Below, piece by piece: positions 16,484-27,300 of a stretch of DNA of 64,000 bases (position 1 is its first letter; each line of letters starts with the position of its first letter). The notes below the pieces were generated by a model that was given only the letters and a program-made list of their open reading frames with translations, was not told the origin of the DNA and searched no databases. Location of the stretch: positions 220,242 to 284,241 of the forward strand of contig JAFSIV010000004.1 of the NCBI GenBank assembly GCA_017439585.1, given 5' to 3'. The stretch comes from Clostridia bacterium (GTDB lineage: Bacteria > Bacillota > Clostridia > Oscillospirales > Acutalibacteraceae). The translations under genes were made by a program, and so were the position numbers.

Positions 16484-18472
16484 ATGAAAACAATGTTCAA
16501 AAAAGCAATATCAATTCTGCTTGTAACAATGCTTGTTTGCAGTCTTTTTACTGTAACACTGGTAACTAATGTCGGCGCAGAAGAAGCTGTTCCAACTTTT
16601 GACAGCACAACACAGTCGCAAATAGTTAATTGGTCAGGTAGCATTAATTCAAGCACCCCATTTAACGCAGGCGAGCTTCCCGTTAAGGATAAATCAGCCG
16701 CCGCTTATGTTCAGTATGTTGTAACAACAAATGCTGATACAACAGCTTCCGAAACCACACAGTGGGTAGCACCCAATATTAAAATTGCAAGTGTTACTTA
16801 TAACGATGCTGAATATGCGCTTGTTCTTCGTATGATGAGTCAGCACGGTCACACTTTGGGTCTTTATCCCGAAAACGACTATAACGCTGACCCCGAATAC
16901 GCATTTTGGGAAAATCAGGTATATCCCGAACAGGAATCCCAAAACTATAGTGGCAGTTATACTATTACTGCTAAGGTAGAGGGTAATTCTGTTAACCTCT
17001 GGTGGGGTGAATTTGACGTTACCACAACCGATGCCTGGGATTTATCTGACCTTTCAAATCTTGGTATGACAGTAAATGGTCTCAATGTTGGTGCAGGCTA
17101 TAACTGGGGCGGTTATGATTTCACCCTTAATGCTACTGCTTGGACCGATACTTCTAACTACAAGTATTTAAGACCTACCTTCGATTCTGCTACACAGACC
17201 CAAATAGTAAGTGGTACACACGTAACAGGTGATTACGCCGTAGACCCCACTACATGGTCGTTAGAAGATGTAAAAGATACAAACAAGGCTGTATATACTA
17301 CATATCACGATAATGACGCAAATTATCAGACTGGTTGGCACGGTACAACCGTATATATGGCAGCAGCAGGTACTGATATATGGGCAGTTCGTTTAACCGA
17401 AGACTATGGTATTTGTATAGGAAGAATCTATGACGCCAACGGTCAGACTGATGGTCCTGTATCAAATGCTAATTATCCTAACGGTACACAGACAAAGACT
17501 CCATGTACTATTACCGTTAAGACCGAAAACGGAAAGATTACCGTTTGGGCACACGATGATAACGCAACAGTAGTTCTTCTTAAGGATTACGAGTTAAGCG
17601 GAATGACCGCACCGGCAGTTGGAGTTGATACCTTCTCCGGTGGTGCAACAATAACCGCTACAACTTGGGTTGATAACGACAACTACGCTTATCTTTTACC
17701 TGAATTTGATGAAGATGAGCAGATTAAAATTATAGACAATTACGTTTATCCGGCTTATAATGAGGCTCCTGTTGAGCAAACTGCATATCTTGTAGATAAT
17801 AGTGCTGCAGTATATACAAAGTATACTGCCATAAAGGGAGATAACGGTACAGGTTATTATGGTTTCAGCTTTGGCTTTGCAAAGAATTCCGAAGGTAAAG
17901 TTTTGGGTATGCGTGCAACATACGACAATGGATACCTTGTAGGTTTTGTAAACGGTGCTGAAAATGATGGCTCTGTAAAGGGCTGGACTACCTATCCTGA
18001 TACAGGTTCGGGAAGAATTGCAGATGAAGTTACAGTTGTTGTTAAGACCGAAAATAATAAGGTTACTGTTTGGTATAACGGCAATTTAATTCTTAAGAAT
18101 TACGAATTTGCAGATATGGCAGCTCCATTTGTTGGTGTTTCTGCATTAGATGCAGGCACGATATTTAACATTAAAACATGGACTGAAAACGAAAACTACG
18201 GAAGACTCGGCGACCTTAATGCTGACATGAAAATAGATGTTTTAGATCTTATTAGAATGAAGAAAATATCAATTGGCTATGAGGGCTCAGAGGCATTTAA
18301 CGATGCTGTTAAGGCGTTTAATTCACAAGGAACAATTAGAGCTCTCGAAATTGCTCAGATGAGAAGATATCTTTTAGGTCTTATTGACGAGCTTACTCCC
18401 ACACCGGATGAGGATCCCGTAGAGGACACAACCTACGGTGAAGACACAGTAGATGCAGGCCAAATTGCTTAA
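16484..18472 (+). CDS. Secreted three-module protein with C-terminal dockerin-like domain
   Basis: ATG 16484 follows AAAGGA. A 662-residue product begins with a signal peptide (cleavage near NVGA/EE, about residue 32). Three similar beta-rich modules of about 175 residues follow, each opening with an xPxFDxxxQxxIV-like segment and carrying a xVWxxxN-type strand. Residues about 573-635 form a dockerin-like domain. The first half GDLNADMKIDVLDLIRMKK has a calcium-loop and F-hand pattern. The second half (AFNSQGTIRALEIAQMRRYL) keeps the helix but not the Asp loop. An acidic tail (PTPDEDPVEDTT) ends the protein. It probably binds glycan and may attach to a cohesin encoded elsewhere. Confidence 0.75.
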   Translation: MKTMFKKAISILLVTMLVCSLFTVTLVTNVGAEEAVPTFDSTTQSQIVNWSGSINSSTPFNAGELPVKDKSAAAYVQYVVTTNADTTASETTQWVAPNIKIASVTYNDAEYALVLRMMSQHGHTLGLYPENDYNADPEYAFWENQVYPEQESQNYSGSYTITAKVEGNSVNLWWGEFDVTTTDAWDLSDLSNLGMTVNGLNVGAGYNWGGYDFTLNATAWTDTSNYKYLRPTFDSATQTQIVSGTHVTGDYAVDPTTWSLEDVKDTNKAVYTTYHDNDANYQTGWHGTTVYMAAAGTDIWAVRLTEDYGICIGRIYDANGQTDGPVSNANYPNGTQTKTPCTITVKTENGKITVWAHDDNATVVLLKDYELSGMTAPAVGVDTFSGGATITATTWVDNDNYAYLLPEFDEDEQIKIIDNYVYPAYNEAPVEQTAYLVDNSAAVYTKYTAIKGDNGTGYYGFSFGFAKNSEGKVLGMRATYDNGYLVGFVNGAENDGSVKGWTTYPDTGSGRIADEVTVVVKTENNKVTVWYNGNLILKNYEFADMAAPFVGVSALDAGTIFNIKTWTENENYGRLGDLNADMKIDVLDLIRMKKISIGYEGSEAFNDAVKAFNSQGTIRALEIAQMRRYLLGLIDELTPTPDEDPVEDTTYGEDTVDAGQIA

Positions 18473-18834
18473 TAAACAATATAAGTTGGCTTATTAACCT
18501 ACCTCTCTTTGCCATTAGGCAAAAAGCCTTACGGCGGGGCGTTATTGACCCCGCCGTAAGGCGAAAATAACATTTCACAATGTAATGATAATTTACCGAT
18601 CTGACTAAAAGTGAAACGAATCACCACGCACCTTGCAAAACTCGTAGTGACAAATTGATTTAGTTATATAGAAGACGGCCTTGATGAGACGAAGATATAT
18701 AATCCAATGCTATTAAGAGCAACAAATATTCCTCACCTAAATAAAAGACGAATAAAAGTGTATAAACATTAGTTTATATGTTTTTATGTGTTTTTTAATA
18801 CAACAAATGAAATTTATATAAAGGAGAATGATTT
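18473..18834. other. Intergenic region with strong hairpins before the surface-protein gene
   Basis: No gene is seen. It contains a small TTTGCC/GGCAAA hairpin (about 18509-18524), a GC-rich 14-bp perfect hairpin (18526-18562), and a TATAAAC/GTTTATA palindrome (18761-18778) followed by T-rich DNA. The stretch 18600-18740 shows no supported feature. A promoter for the gene at 18835 probably lies in the final 100 bases. Confidence 0.5.
18526..18562 (-). terminator. GC-rich perfect hairpin with T-tract on the minus strand
   Basis: GCCTTACGGCGGGG (18526-18539) pairs perfectly with CCCCGCCGTAAGGC (18549-18562). The only T-run (five T) follows on the minus strand, so by form it is a minus-strand terminator although both flanking genes are on the plus strand. 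On the plus strand it may instead protect the 3' end of the dockerin-gene message. Confidence 0.55.
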
Positions 18835-21800
18835 ATGAAAACAACCTTTAAAAAATGGCTGGCCGTACTGGTTGCGGTTGTGTTACTAGCAACACCGCTT
18901 ACGGTTATACAGCTTGTTTCGGCTGCTGATTTTGTTCCTACATATAATGCAGATAAGAACATAGACCTTACCGAAACGCTGACCGTACAAAAAAGCGGTA
19001 GTTACGTAAACTATTCCGCTCCCGCAGTGTGGACTAATGGCTATACCGTGCAAAGCACTTCGTCCGAAATGACAAGTGAACGAGTAGCATTTTCTAATGT
19101 GCATATTGCTAATGACGGTACTGCATATTTCTCTGCTACTGTAAAAAGCGGTCTTATATGCGGTGGTGTAAATGCACAGTGGGCAGGTCCTGCTATTTAC
19201 CTCGGTAAGGTTGTAAGCGAAACCAAAGGAGAGGGCTACGTTACCGCTATGCTTACCAAAGAGCATCAGATGGATTTAAGATTAAAAGATACTTATAATA
19301 ACGATTTGCTCTATCTTGGTAATCACGGAAATTATCCCGACAGTAATTCTGCAGTTCGTGGTGATATTGATTATACCATTACTGCCGCTGTTTCAAAGAC
19401 ATCAATGTCTATTTGGGTAAACGGAAAAAAATGGGTAGATGATTATAAGTTTGAAAGTAACGGTTTAACTTATGATACCTTTGAATTTGGTATCGGTTTT
19501 GTTTGCTGTCAGGGTACAGTTTCAGGCGTAAAGGCTTGGTGTGCTAAAGACGAATATAAACAGCCGGATATGACACCCGTTTATAACAGCGAAAAGCATA
19601 CCGACATAAATTCACTTTTACAGATGGAAGTTGTAGGCAGCACTCCTACCGCTAAAAAAACTGATGGTCTTTTCGGCGTAATCGGTAACGATATGACTAC
19701 CTGTGATTATGTGAATTATGGTGATTTAAGTCAAATAATCGATGGTACTTTATACTATAATGCTATTGTTAAAGAGGGTATTGCTCAAGACAATGCCGAT
19801 AACAACGGCGGTGCAATTTTGCGTATTGCTAAAGCAAAGTTTGGCATAAATACGGGTACACTTGGTGTGTTGTTTAGTAAATCACTTGGTATAAGACTTG
19901 TTTTGCTTGATGACAATAATAAAATTTTAGCCTACATTACCGACCTTGATTATAGCGGTACAAGCGCAAAAACAAGACCAAATACCGACCTTAATATAAC
20001 TGCCGCTATTGACGAAAACGCAATTTCACTTTACATTAACGGCGTAACACTTTTGATTGAGCATAGCCTTGAGGATTTGGGCGTTACTATGATTGGTCAT
20101 AGTTTTGGTTTAGGCTTTATTAATGCTAGCGGTGAAATTGCAAATGCTCGTGTTTACTGTAATACAGACAGCTACATAGAGCCTGTTAATATTTCAAATA
20201 AGGGTAGTTTTGTAAAAACAGAAATTTCGGGTGGCACACCCTCAGAAACCCCCGTTACAGCGGCTGACAGTTATGTGGCTGACAGTGATAGTAATGATAA
20301 GTCTGTTTTTGTAACTTCTGATATTTCGAAGCTTATAAATGAGGGCGCTACAGTTCTTACAAAAACTGTTTTTGCTACCAGAACAGATTATCCCACTGAT
20401 AATGGAGTTCAACTCGTAAGACTTGGTAGGGTAAACTATGAAGGTACACATTATTTTGCCGATTTAGAGCTTACAAAGGCAGACGGTATAAAGATTAGGC
20501 TTATATCATTTGATAATACTCAAACAAGTACAGTAATAGCTTCTGCTGATTATATTAAAGCAGACGGAACAAAAACAAAAGTGCGTTTTGATTTAAAGGA
20601 CGACCAGACGATACTTACCGCAGTTAATAAATCGGGTATAGCGGCTTATATGAACGGTTATATGGCGATAAAAGCTGTTTTTGATACCGATTTTGCCTTT
20701 GCAGCCCCCATTAGCGGCGCAGGTGTTAGAAATATGAAGACTTATCAGACAAGCTTCATTAAGAGATATAACACAGGTGTAAAAGCATTTTCTGTTTACT
20801 GCTTTAAGGCGGAAAAATTCAGCAACGCACCGAAATATAATGCTGATACAGATACAAACCTTAATACCTATGCCGAAACCGAAACAAAGGGAGGAAATAT
20901 AGGTCTTATTTATCAGACGAAAAACGGTGGTAGCTTTAAAGCAGTAAGTGGCTCAACAGCTTCTTATAGCGATACTGCAATACTTAAAAACTATAACATT
21001 AAGGCAGACGGCACACTTTATTTTGCAGCAACCTTAAAGGGTGGTCTTGAAGCAGGTGGCGCAAATGCTGCGTGGTCAGGTCCAGTACTTCGTCTTGCTA
21101 ATATCGAAAAAGACGGTGTACAAGGAGCCTTAGCAATTCGATTTACCTCTACACAGCAAATTGAGCTTTATATGGACGGCGACAACACAAAGTATTTCGA
21201 TACAAAATTCAATTACCCCGATACGCAGTCAGCAAATAGAGGTAATAAGGATTATAAAATTGTAGCTGAGGTCAACAGCGAGCATATTTCATTTTGGATA
21301 AACGGTGAAACACTTATTGACAAGTATATGTTAACAGACAACGGCATTACATTTAAGTCACTTTGCACTGAAATTAAATTTGTTGCTTGTAAAGGCACCG
21401 TAGACGATATATTCTTATGGTGTAAAAACGAGGATGCCACTGCTATTAAAATGCCTCCAGTATTTAATCCCGATACAGACTATATGTTGAGTGATACAAT
21501 GCGTTCAGGCTCTACAAGTGATTTTACAACCAGTAAGGATGCGAACGGCTTTGATGTAAACATTAAATCAGAGCAGATTGCTGTTAATTTCGGAGAAAAA
21601 TATATTAAGGAAAACGGAACCTTTGCGTTTAGCTTAACTCACAAAGCAGGCGCCGAATCCTCAATAGCTTGGGGTGGTTTGGCAATTAGGCTTGGCGATG
21701 TTGTCAAAGACGGCAAAAAAGGTTATTTAGAACTTCGCTTTACTGATATGGCATCAGGCGGTATTTCTCTCCACGCTACTGACGAGGGAAGCTATGACTA

Positions 21801-23520
21801 CTATATAAAAGCGTCAAATTACCCCGACAGTAAATCGCCGAACAGAAACAATAACAAAGATTATAAGATAACGGGTCTTTATTCAAAGGAGGGTTTTTCA
21901 CTTTGGGTAGATGACATAATTGTTATGGATAACGTAGCGCTTACCGTGCCGAGTGAAAATTTTGAAGTTACAGGTATGGATTTCGGTCTTTTCGGTGTAA
22001 GAACAAAGGGTAAAATGGAGGATATTCAGCTTTGGTGCAATAAGGCTGATGTGGAATATCCCGAGGCAGAGCCAAAATTTAATTCTTCAATTCACACAAA
22101 CCTTACACCTATGTTAAAAGCTGGTCTTGCTGCAGGTATGACCGCAACCTACGATTCTAAAAACGGTACATACGATATCGTTGCAAAGCAACCTTATAAG
22201 CAATTAGAATTTTCAAATCTTGCAATGCGCTATACCGGCACTCTTTATACAAGGGCAGTATTTAAAGCGGGTATTGAAACTAACATTGCTTGGGCGGGTC
22301 CGGAGCTTTTAGTTGCAAATGTAAGTAAAAACGGTGTAAATGGTTATATCGGCATCCGTCTTAATGAGGACGGCGGTGTTTCAACCCACGCAAGCGATAA
22401 TGCATCGTTTGATGGTAACTGGGTGAACACCTTCTATCCCGACAGTTATTCAGGCAAAAGAAACGACAATATAGATTATGAGGTTGTTGTTCGCTCAACT
22501 CTTAATGATCTATCTGTTTGGGTAAACGATATGCTTATAATTGACCGTATGCCCTTAAAGTATGATGATATAACAGTAACATCACCATTTGCGGCTATTT
22601 ATACCGCAAACTGTACAGCTACTATTCAGGATTATCAGGTGTGGTGCGAAAATAAGGATGTTTTGAAAACCACTGTAAATCCAACCGTTACAAGCTCTCT
22701 TTATATTGGAAGCGGTGTACCTGCCAAGCCGGAAGGTAATATAAATTATGCTGACAGACTTACCGATTTAACATTTATAACCGCAGGAACAAATTATGGC
22801 TTCTATTGGAATGAAGAAACTAATACCTTCTGGAACGACAGAGGTGATACCTATGCCAGAATGGAGTTTGGTAATTTTACCGATATGTCATCATCTGATA
22901 CCTTTGCTATGAAGTTTAAGTATACCGTTAAGGATTATAAACCGAACGGCGCCGACCAAGGTTCAATGGGTCTGCGGTTACTGTTCAGAGGCTTTACAGG
23001 CTACAGTGTTGCAGGTGTTCACGCACGTGGAATTCAGTTTGCAGTACCCGGCGCTAATGAGTACGCAATGTGGTCTGACAACGCCTACCTTGGTGGTAAT
23101 TACATTGATTACGGCTTTGAAGTGGGTAAGACCTACAATGTTGAAATTCTTTCGGGTCCTACCCAATTAGCACTTTGGATAGATGGTAAGCAGATTTTCT
23201 ACTATTATGATCTTGCCGACTGTGAACCCTACTTCTATTTCGAGGTTTACCGTTCACTTCTTGAAATTGCAGATTTAGAAATATATAATATTGAACCTGA
23301 AACATATTCCAATGATGAAGAAAAAATGGCGGTAATGGTATCCAAAGAAGTTTCAAAAAATAAGGAATACAAGCTTAACGCAATTTTAGAGCAAAAGAAA
23401 AACAATCTTGTTGCAGAAATCGTTAGTATATCTTCAGTGGGTGTTATATTTGCTGCTCTTGTATTGTTTACGGTATTCCTATTAAAGAATAATAAAAAGA
23501 AAGGCAGAGAAACTAAATGA
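18835..23520 (+). CDS. Giant membrane-anchored surface protein with seven beta-sandwich repeats
   Basis: AAAGGAG lies before ATG 18835. The 1561-residue protein has a signal peptide (to about 30, LVSAAD). It then carries seven repeats of 203-220 residues, a final membrane helix (about 1525-1549) and a basic cytoplasmic tail (KNNKKKGRETK). The repeats are recognised by a recurring strand of the form xSxWxNGxxxxDxY, at about residues 189, 397, 602, 817, 1020, 1224 and 1444. Most are preceded by a YPDSxSxxRxNxDYxI segment. The fold is probably laminin-G/concanavalin-like and sugar binding. The downstream gene overlaps by 4 bases and encodes a one-repeat version. It likely displays glycan on the cell surface. 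Confidence 0.8.
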   Translation: MKTTFKKWLAVLVAVVLLATPLTVIQLVSAADFVPTYNADKNIDLTETLTVQKSGSYVNYSAPAVWTNGYTVQSTSSEMTSERVAFSNVHIANDGTAYFSATVKSGLICGGVNAQWAGPAIYLGKVVSETKGEGYVTAMLTKEHQMDLRLKDTYNNDLLYLGNHGNYPDSNSAVRGDIDYTITAAVSKTSMSIWVNGKKWVDDYKFESNGLTYDTFEFGIGFVCCQGTVSGVKAWCAKDEYKQPDMTPVYNSEKHTDINSLLQMEVVGSTPTAKKTDGLFGVIGNDMTTCDYVNYGDLSQIIDGTLYYNAIVKEGIAQDNADNNGGAILRIAKAKFGINTGTLGVLFSKSLGIRLVLLDDNNKILAYITDLDYSGTSAKTRPNTDLNITAAIDENAISLYINGVTLLIEHSLEDLGVTMIGHSFGLGFINASGEIANARVYCNTDSYIEPVNISNKGSFVKTEISGGTPSETPVTAADSYVADSDSNDKSVFVTSDISKLINEGATVLTKTVFATRTDYPTDNGVQLVRLGRVNYEGTHYFADLELTKADGIKIRLISFDNTQTSTVIASADYIKADGTKTKVRFDLKDDQTILTAVNKSGIAAYMNGYMAIKAVFDTDFAFAAPISGAGVRNMKTYQTSFIKRYNTGVKAFSVYCFKAEKFSNAPKYNADTDTNLNTYAETETKGGNIGLIYQTKNGGSFKAVSGSTASYSDTAILKNYNIKADGTLYFAATLKGGLEAGGANAAWSGPVLRLANIEKDGVQGALAIRFTSTQQIELYMDGDNTKYFDTKFNYPDTQSANRGNKDYKIVAEVNSEHISFWINGETLIDKYMLTDNGITFKSLCTEIKFVACKGTVDDIFLWCKNEDATAIKMPPVFNPDTDYMLSDTMRSGSTSDFTTSKDANGFDVNIKSEQIAVNFGEKYIKENGTFAFSLTHKAGAESSIAWGGLAIRLGDVVKDGKKGYLELRFTDMASGGISLHATDEGSYDYYIKASNYPDSKSPNRNNNKDYKITGLYSKEGFSLWVDDIIVMDNVALTVPSENFEVTGMDFGLFGVRTKGKMEDIQLWCNKADVEYPEAEPKFNSSIHTNLTPMLKAGLAAGMTATYDSKNGTYDIVAKQPYKQLEFSNLAMRYTGTLYTRAVFKAGIETNIAWAGPELLVANVSKNGVNGYIGIRLNEDGGVSTHASDNASFDGNWVNTFYPDSYSGKRNDNIDYEVVVRSTLNDLSVWVNDMLIIDRMPLKYDDITVTSPFAAIYTANCTATIQDYQVWCENKDVLKTTVNPTVTSSLYIGSGVPAKPEGNINYADRLTDLTFITAGTNYGFYWNEETNTFWNDRGDTYARMEFGNFTDMSSSDTFAMKFKYTVKDYKPNGADQGSMGLRLLFRGFTGYSVAGVHARGIQFAVPGANEYAMWSDNAYLGGNYIDYGFEVGKTYNVEILSGPTQLALWIDGKQIFYYYDLADCEPYFYFEVYRSLLEIADLEIYNIEPETYSNDEEKMAVMVSKEVSKNKEYKLNAILEQKKNNLVAEIVSISSVGVIFAALVLFTVFLLKNNKKKGRETK

Positions 23521-24335
23521 AAATTAAAGCGTTAAAAGGTTTTGTATGCCTTCTTACGATTGTTTTAATGCTGTGCGGTAGCTTTGCTGCCGCTGCAGCC
23601 CCTGCTTATAGCAGCAACACAAAGGATTACGCAACAAAAATCGTTGTAACCCGTGATGATGAGCCGTATTCGGTTAAAGAAAAGGCGGTTAATATAACCG
23701 AAAGAGATTATATAGGAACACATACATATAAGCTTAATACCGAGCTTGCTCCTAACGCTAATTTTTATATTAGCGGTAAAATCAAGTTTACAAGAACTAA
23801 TGCTATAAATGCTGCCCCTATATTCGGACTTAGGAATGGTGTAGTTGCTGCATTTAACGGCACGCAAATAAAAATCGGCAGTAACGGCGATGCATTCGAT
23901 GATGCTGCTGTAGTTGACTTTGATTTTAAAGTTGGTAAGGAATACAATGTAGTTATCAAAAGTACGATGACAAGAGTTTCTATGTGGATAGATGGTAAGC
24001 GAGTAATAAACAATTATGCTTTGCCCTACACAAGCTGTGGAAAAACTCCTTTAGTAACGCTTAAATTCACAAAAAGCGCAGGATATTTTAAAAATGTTCA
24101 TATATGGTCGTATGACGAGGTTGAAGAGCAGGGAACAACAAGCTTTTCTGATGATGTAACCCCCGTAGATACATCAAAATCCGAAGCCTTAACAGAGGAA
24201 AAGGTATTACAGGTAAATTCACCGCAGGGTGAGAATAATATCTGGATTCCGATAGTTTGCGGTTGTGTTGCGGCAGTGGTTGTTACTCTTGTTATAGTTT
24301 ATATTGTGTTAAAGCAAAGGAGGGCTTTAAAATGA
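23517..24335 (+). CDS. Single-module membrane-anchored surface protein
   Basis: ATG 23517 overlaps the stop of the giant surface protein (ATGA). The 272-residue product has a signal peptide (to about 26, FAAAAAP), one beta-sandwich module of the same type as the seven repeats (marker strand SMWIDGKRVINNY at about 156-168), a polar linker and a C-terminal membrane helix (about 242-264) with a basic tail. It looks like a minimal companion to the upstream protein and is translationally coupled to both neighbours. Function is inferred to be surface glycan binding or complex formation. Confidence 0.75.
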   Translation: MKIKALKGFVCLLTIVLMLCGSFAAAAAPAYSSNTKDYATKIVVTRDDEPYSVKEKAVNITERDYIGTHTYKLNTELAPNANFYISGKIKFTRTNAINAAPIFGLRNGVVAAFNGTQIKIGSNGDAFDDAAVVDFDFKVGKEYNVVIKSTMTRVSMWIDGKRVINNYALPYTSCGKTPLVTLKFTKSAGYFKNVHIWSYDEVEEQGTTSFSDDVTPVDTSKSEALTEEKVLQVNSPQGENNIWIPIVCGCVAAVVVTLVIVYIVLKQRRALK

Positions 24336-27300
24336 AAAATAAGGTATTAAAAATAACAGCCCTTGTATTGGCTTTTGTATTGGTAATAGCCTCAGGCAGT
24401 ATGCTTGCAATTGCTATTAAAAACCGCTTGGAGGAAATTAAACTTGAAGAGGCTTTGATTGCAGAGCGTTCGGTTGATAAAATTAAGGATGTATTCCACG
24501 ACCAGGGCTATATTTATATGAGTCCTACAGAGCCTTCGGTTAAGGATACTGTTACAATAAGACTGAGCACCCTTAAATATAATGTCACAAGGGCGCAGTT
24601 GGTATATACAAGTGATGAGGGACAGAACTTTAAAAAAATAGATATGAAGTATGACGGTGTTTCTGAAGGTGAATATTATGACCTTTGGAAAGCAGAAATT
24701 CCTCCACAGGGTGAAAAGTACCGTTATTTCTTCATTATCGGAAATGAATCCAAGGACGAGGAGCAGTTTTATTCTGTTAAAGGCGTTACAGGCTATCAGC
24801 CGGGTACCGACCTTATGTTTACCGTAGACCCCGGATTTACAACTCCTGATTGGTCAAAGGGTACATATTGGTATGCTATGAACATAGGTAGCTTCTATAA
24901 TGGCGACAGCACAAATGATGCTTTCGGTTATTTAGATGACCTGTCCCCCAATCAGGATGTAAGAGGTTCTAATTACCGTTCCTTCTACGGCGGTGACCTT
25001 AAGGGAGCTATGGAGAAAATAGATTATATTAAGTCACTCGGTGTAAAGGCGGTATACTTAAATCCCCTTTGGCCGTCCATTAACACTACAGGCTATGGAA
25101 CAACCGATTATTATTCAACAAATCCGCAGTTTGGAACAGAGCAGGATTTAATGGATTTTGTAGCCCTATGTCACAAAAACGGCTTAAAGGTTATGCTTGA
25201 CGCAGTGGCTTCCTATAATACCGATATGGGTAACTGGTACAATTCTTATGAAATTTTCCCGCTTGTGGGCGCTTCACAAAGTGAAAATAGTGCCTTCAAG
25301 GATATTTTCAAATTCTATGAATATCCGGATGTTATTCAAAAGGTGTTCTCCTCCTTTACTACGGATTTCTCATCTGAAATCACCAAAAAGCTGTACTACA
25401 CTACAAAGGACAGTCTTTTAACCAGATATCTTGATAACGAAACCTATAATATTGATGGTTGGCGCTTTGATGCCCAGGACTTTTTATGGGGCTCTGAGGG
25501 ACTTACTTTTCAGGATATAGGTAGGGATATGAAAAAATATCTTAAATCCTATGGCGATGATATACTTTATCTTGGTGAAATTTATACCGATGATATAGCA
25601 GAAGAAGGTATATGGGAAAGTCTGTGGAACAATAATCAGTGCACCAATTTTAGAAATCTAATGAGTGGCAAAATTACAGATTTCAGAGATACAAGTATGA
25701 TAAAGGTTCATACACATCCCCGTCCGTTGGCGGAGTCAATGTATACCTACATTGACGGTCACGACTGGAGCAGAACATCAAATATAGCATCAAAACAGTA
25801 TCAGATTGATACAGGTATGATAGCCCTTATGACATATATCGGCTCTCCCGCTGTTTGGTACGGAGATGATACGGGTAGTGAAACTATTAACGGCGCTATG
25901 GATGCTTTTAATTGGGATGAATCCACCTGGAAATATGACAACCATTACTTGCATTTAGCATTGGCCCAATTAAGAAATGATTACTCTTCTACTATGAAGC
26001 ACGGTGTTATTAAGTGGGGAAAGGTAGAAGATACCAAACAATTTGGTGTTTATGCTCGTTTTGATGAAAATGCTACCTGCGTAGTCGCATTAAATAATAA
26101 GGGTACTACCGAATCACGTGCAATTGATGTAACTGTTTTTGATATTAAAGATGGTACTATTCTCACCGACTATTTAACAGGTGTTGAATATGAGGTAACA
26201 AACGGCGTTATTGATGCCGACATCATACCCGGAGGGACTATATTTGTTACAGGCGACAAGGTATCCGATTACCGTAACGAATATAAAGTTTACTCCGACA
26301 GTAAGACAAAGAACAGTGTGAAATATCAGGTTTCTAGTGAAACACGCACAGCTATCACAGTAGAAGGTAAAGCAAGTATAGATGGTAAAAAGGATAGCGG
26401 TACATACACACTTACTCCCGTGTTTGATATGTTCGAAATTTCTGCTAAGGTTAATATAGATAAAAAGAGCAGTGCGGCTATAACAGTTACCGACAGTGAA
26501 AATATTGGCGGAGAGCTTCGCTATTCTGCATTGTCAGACGGTAAAAACCTTAAGATATATGCAAGAACTGAAAAGAACGCAGAAGCAAAGCTTATTTGTG
26601 AAGTGAAGGTTGAAAACGGTTCTGTTGTAAGTATTGTGCGCAATCAAAATAATGAGTTTTCAGTTTTGGTTGAGAAAAACGGAAAAACGGAGCTTATAAA
26701 AAAATCTACTATTTATATCCCTATGAAGCAAAAGGCTTATGCAGGTTTTGTTGGCGTTAAGGGAAGCACAATGTTCTCTCAAATATCTATTGAGAAAACC
26801 GAAATGTCTGAAAGCGCAGAAGCCTTTGAAACAAAAAATACAAACGTAGCCTTTAGCTTGGAGGGTAAGGCAGATATCAATAACGGCGTTTTATCTGTCA
26901 CAAAGAAAAATAATGCAGAATTTTCCGCAATTATGCCACTTGATGACTTCACAGTTAAAACTGTTATTAAATCAGGAGCAGAAGTTTCAGAAAAAGGCTA
27001 TGCAGGTCTTTATGTAGGAAACCTTGACACAGATGCAGTATTTGCAGGTGTAGTCGGCAAAAAACTTGTATTTGCGAGAATTATAAACGGACAAATAGCA
27101 GTTTATGACGATACGAATGTTAAATCTGATATCACGGTTCAGTTACAGAAAACCGGTAATTTATTCAGTGTTGTTTATAAGGTTGGCAATGGTGCTTGGA
27201 AACAACTCGGTACTAAACTTTTATCTGCATATTCAGCTGGTAAAGTTGGTATAGCCGCAAAAAATGCAAAGGCAAGTTTTGACTACATCACCTTTGGCGA

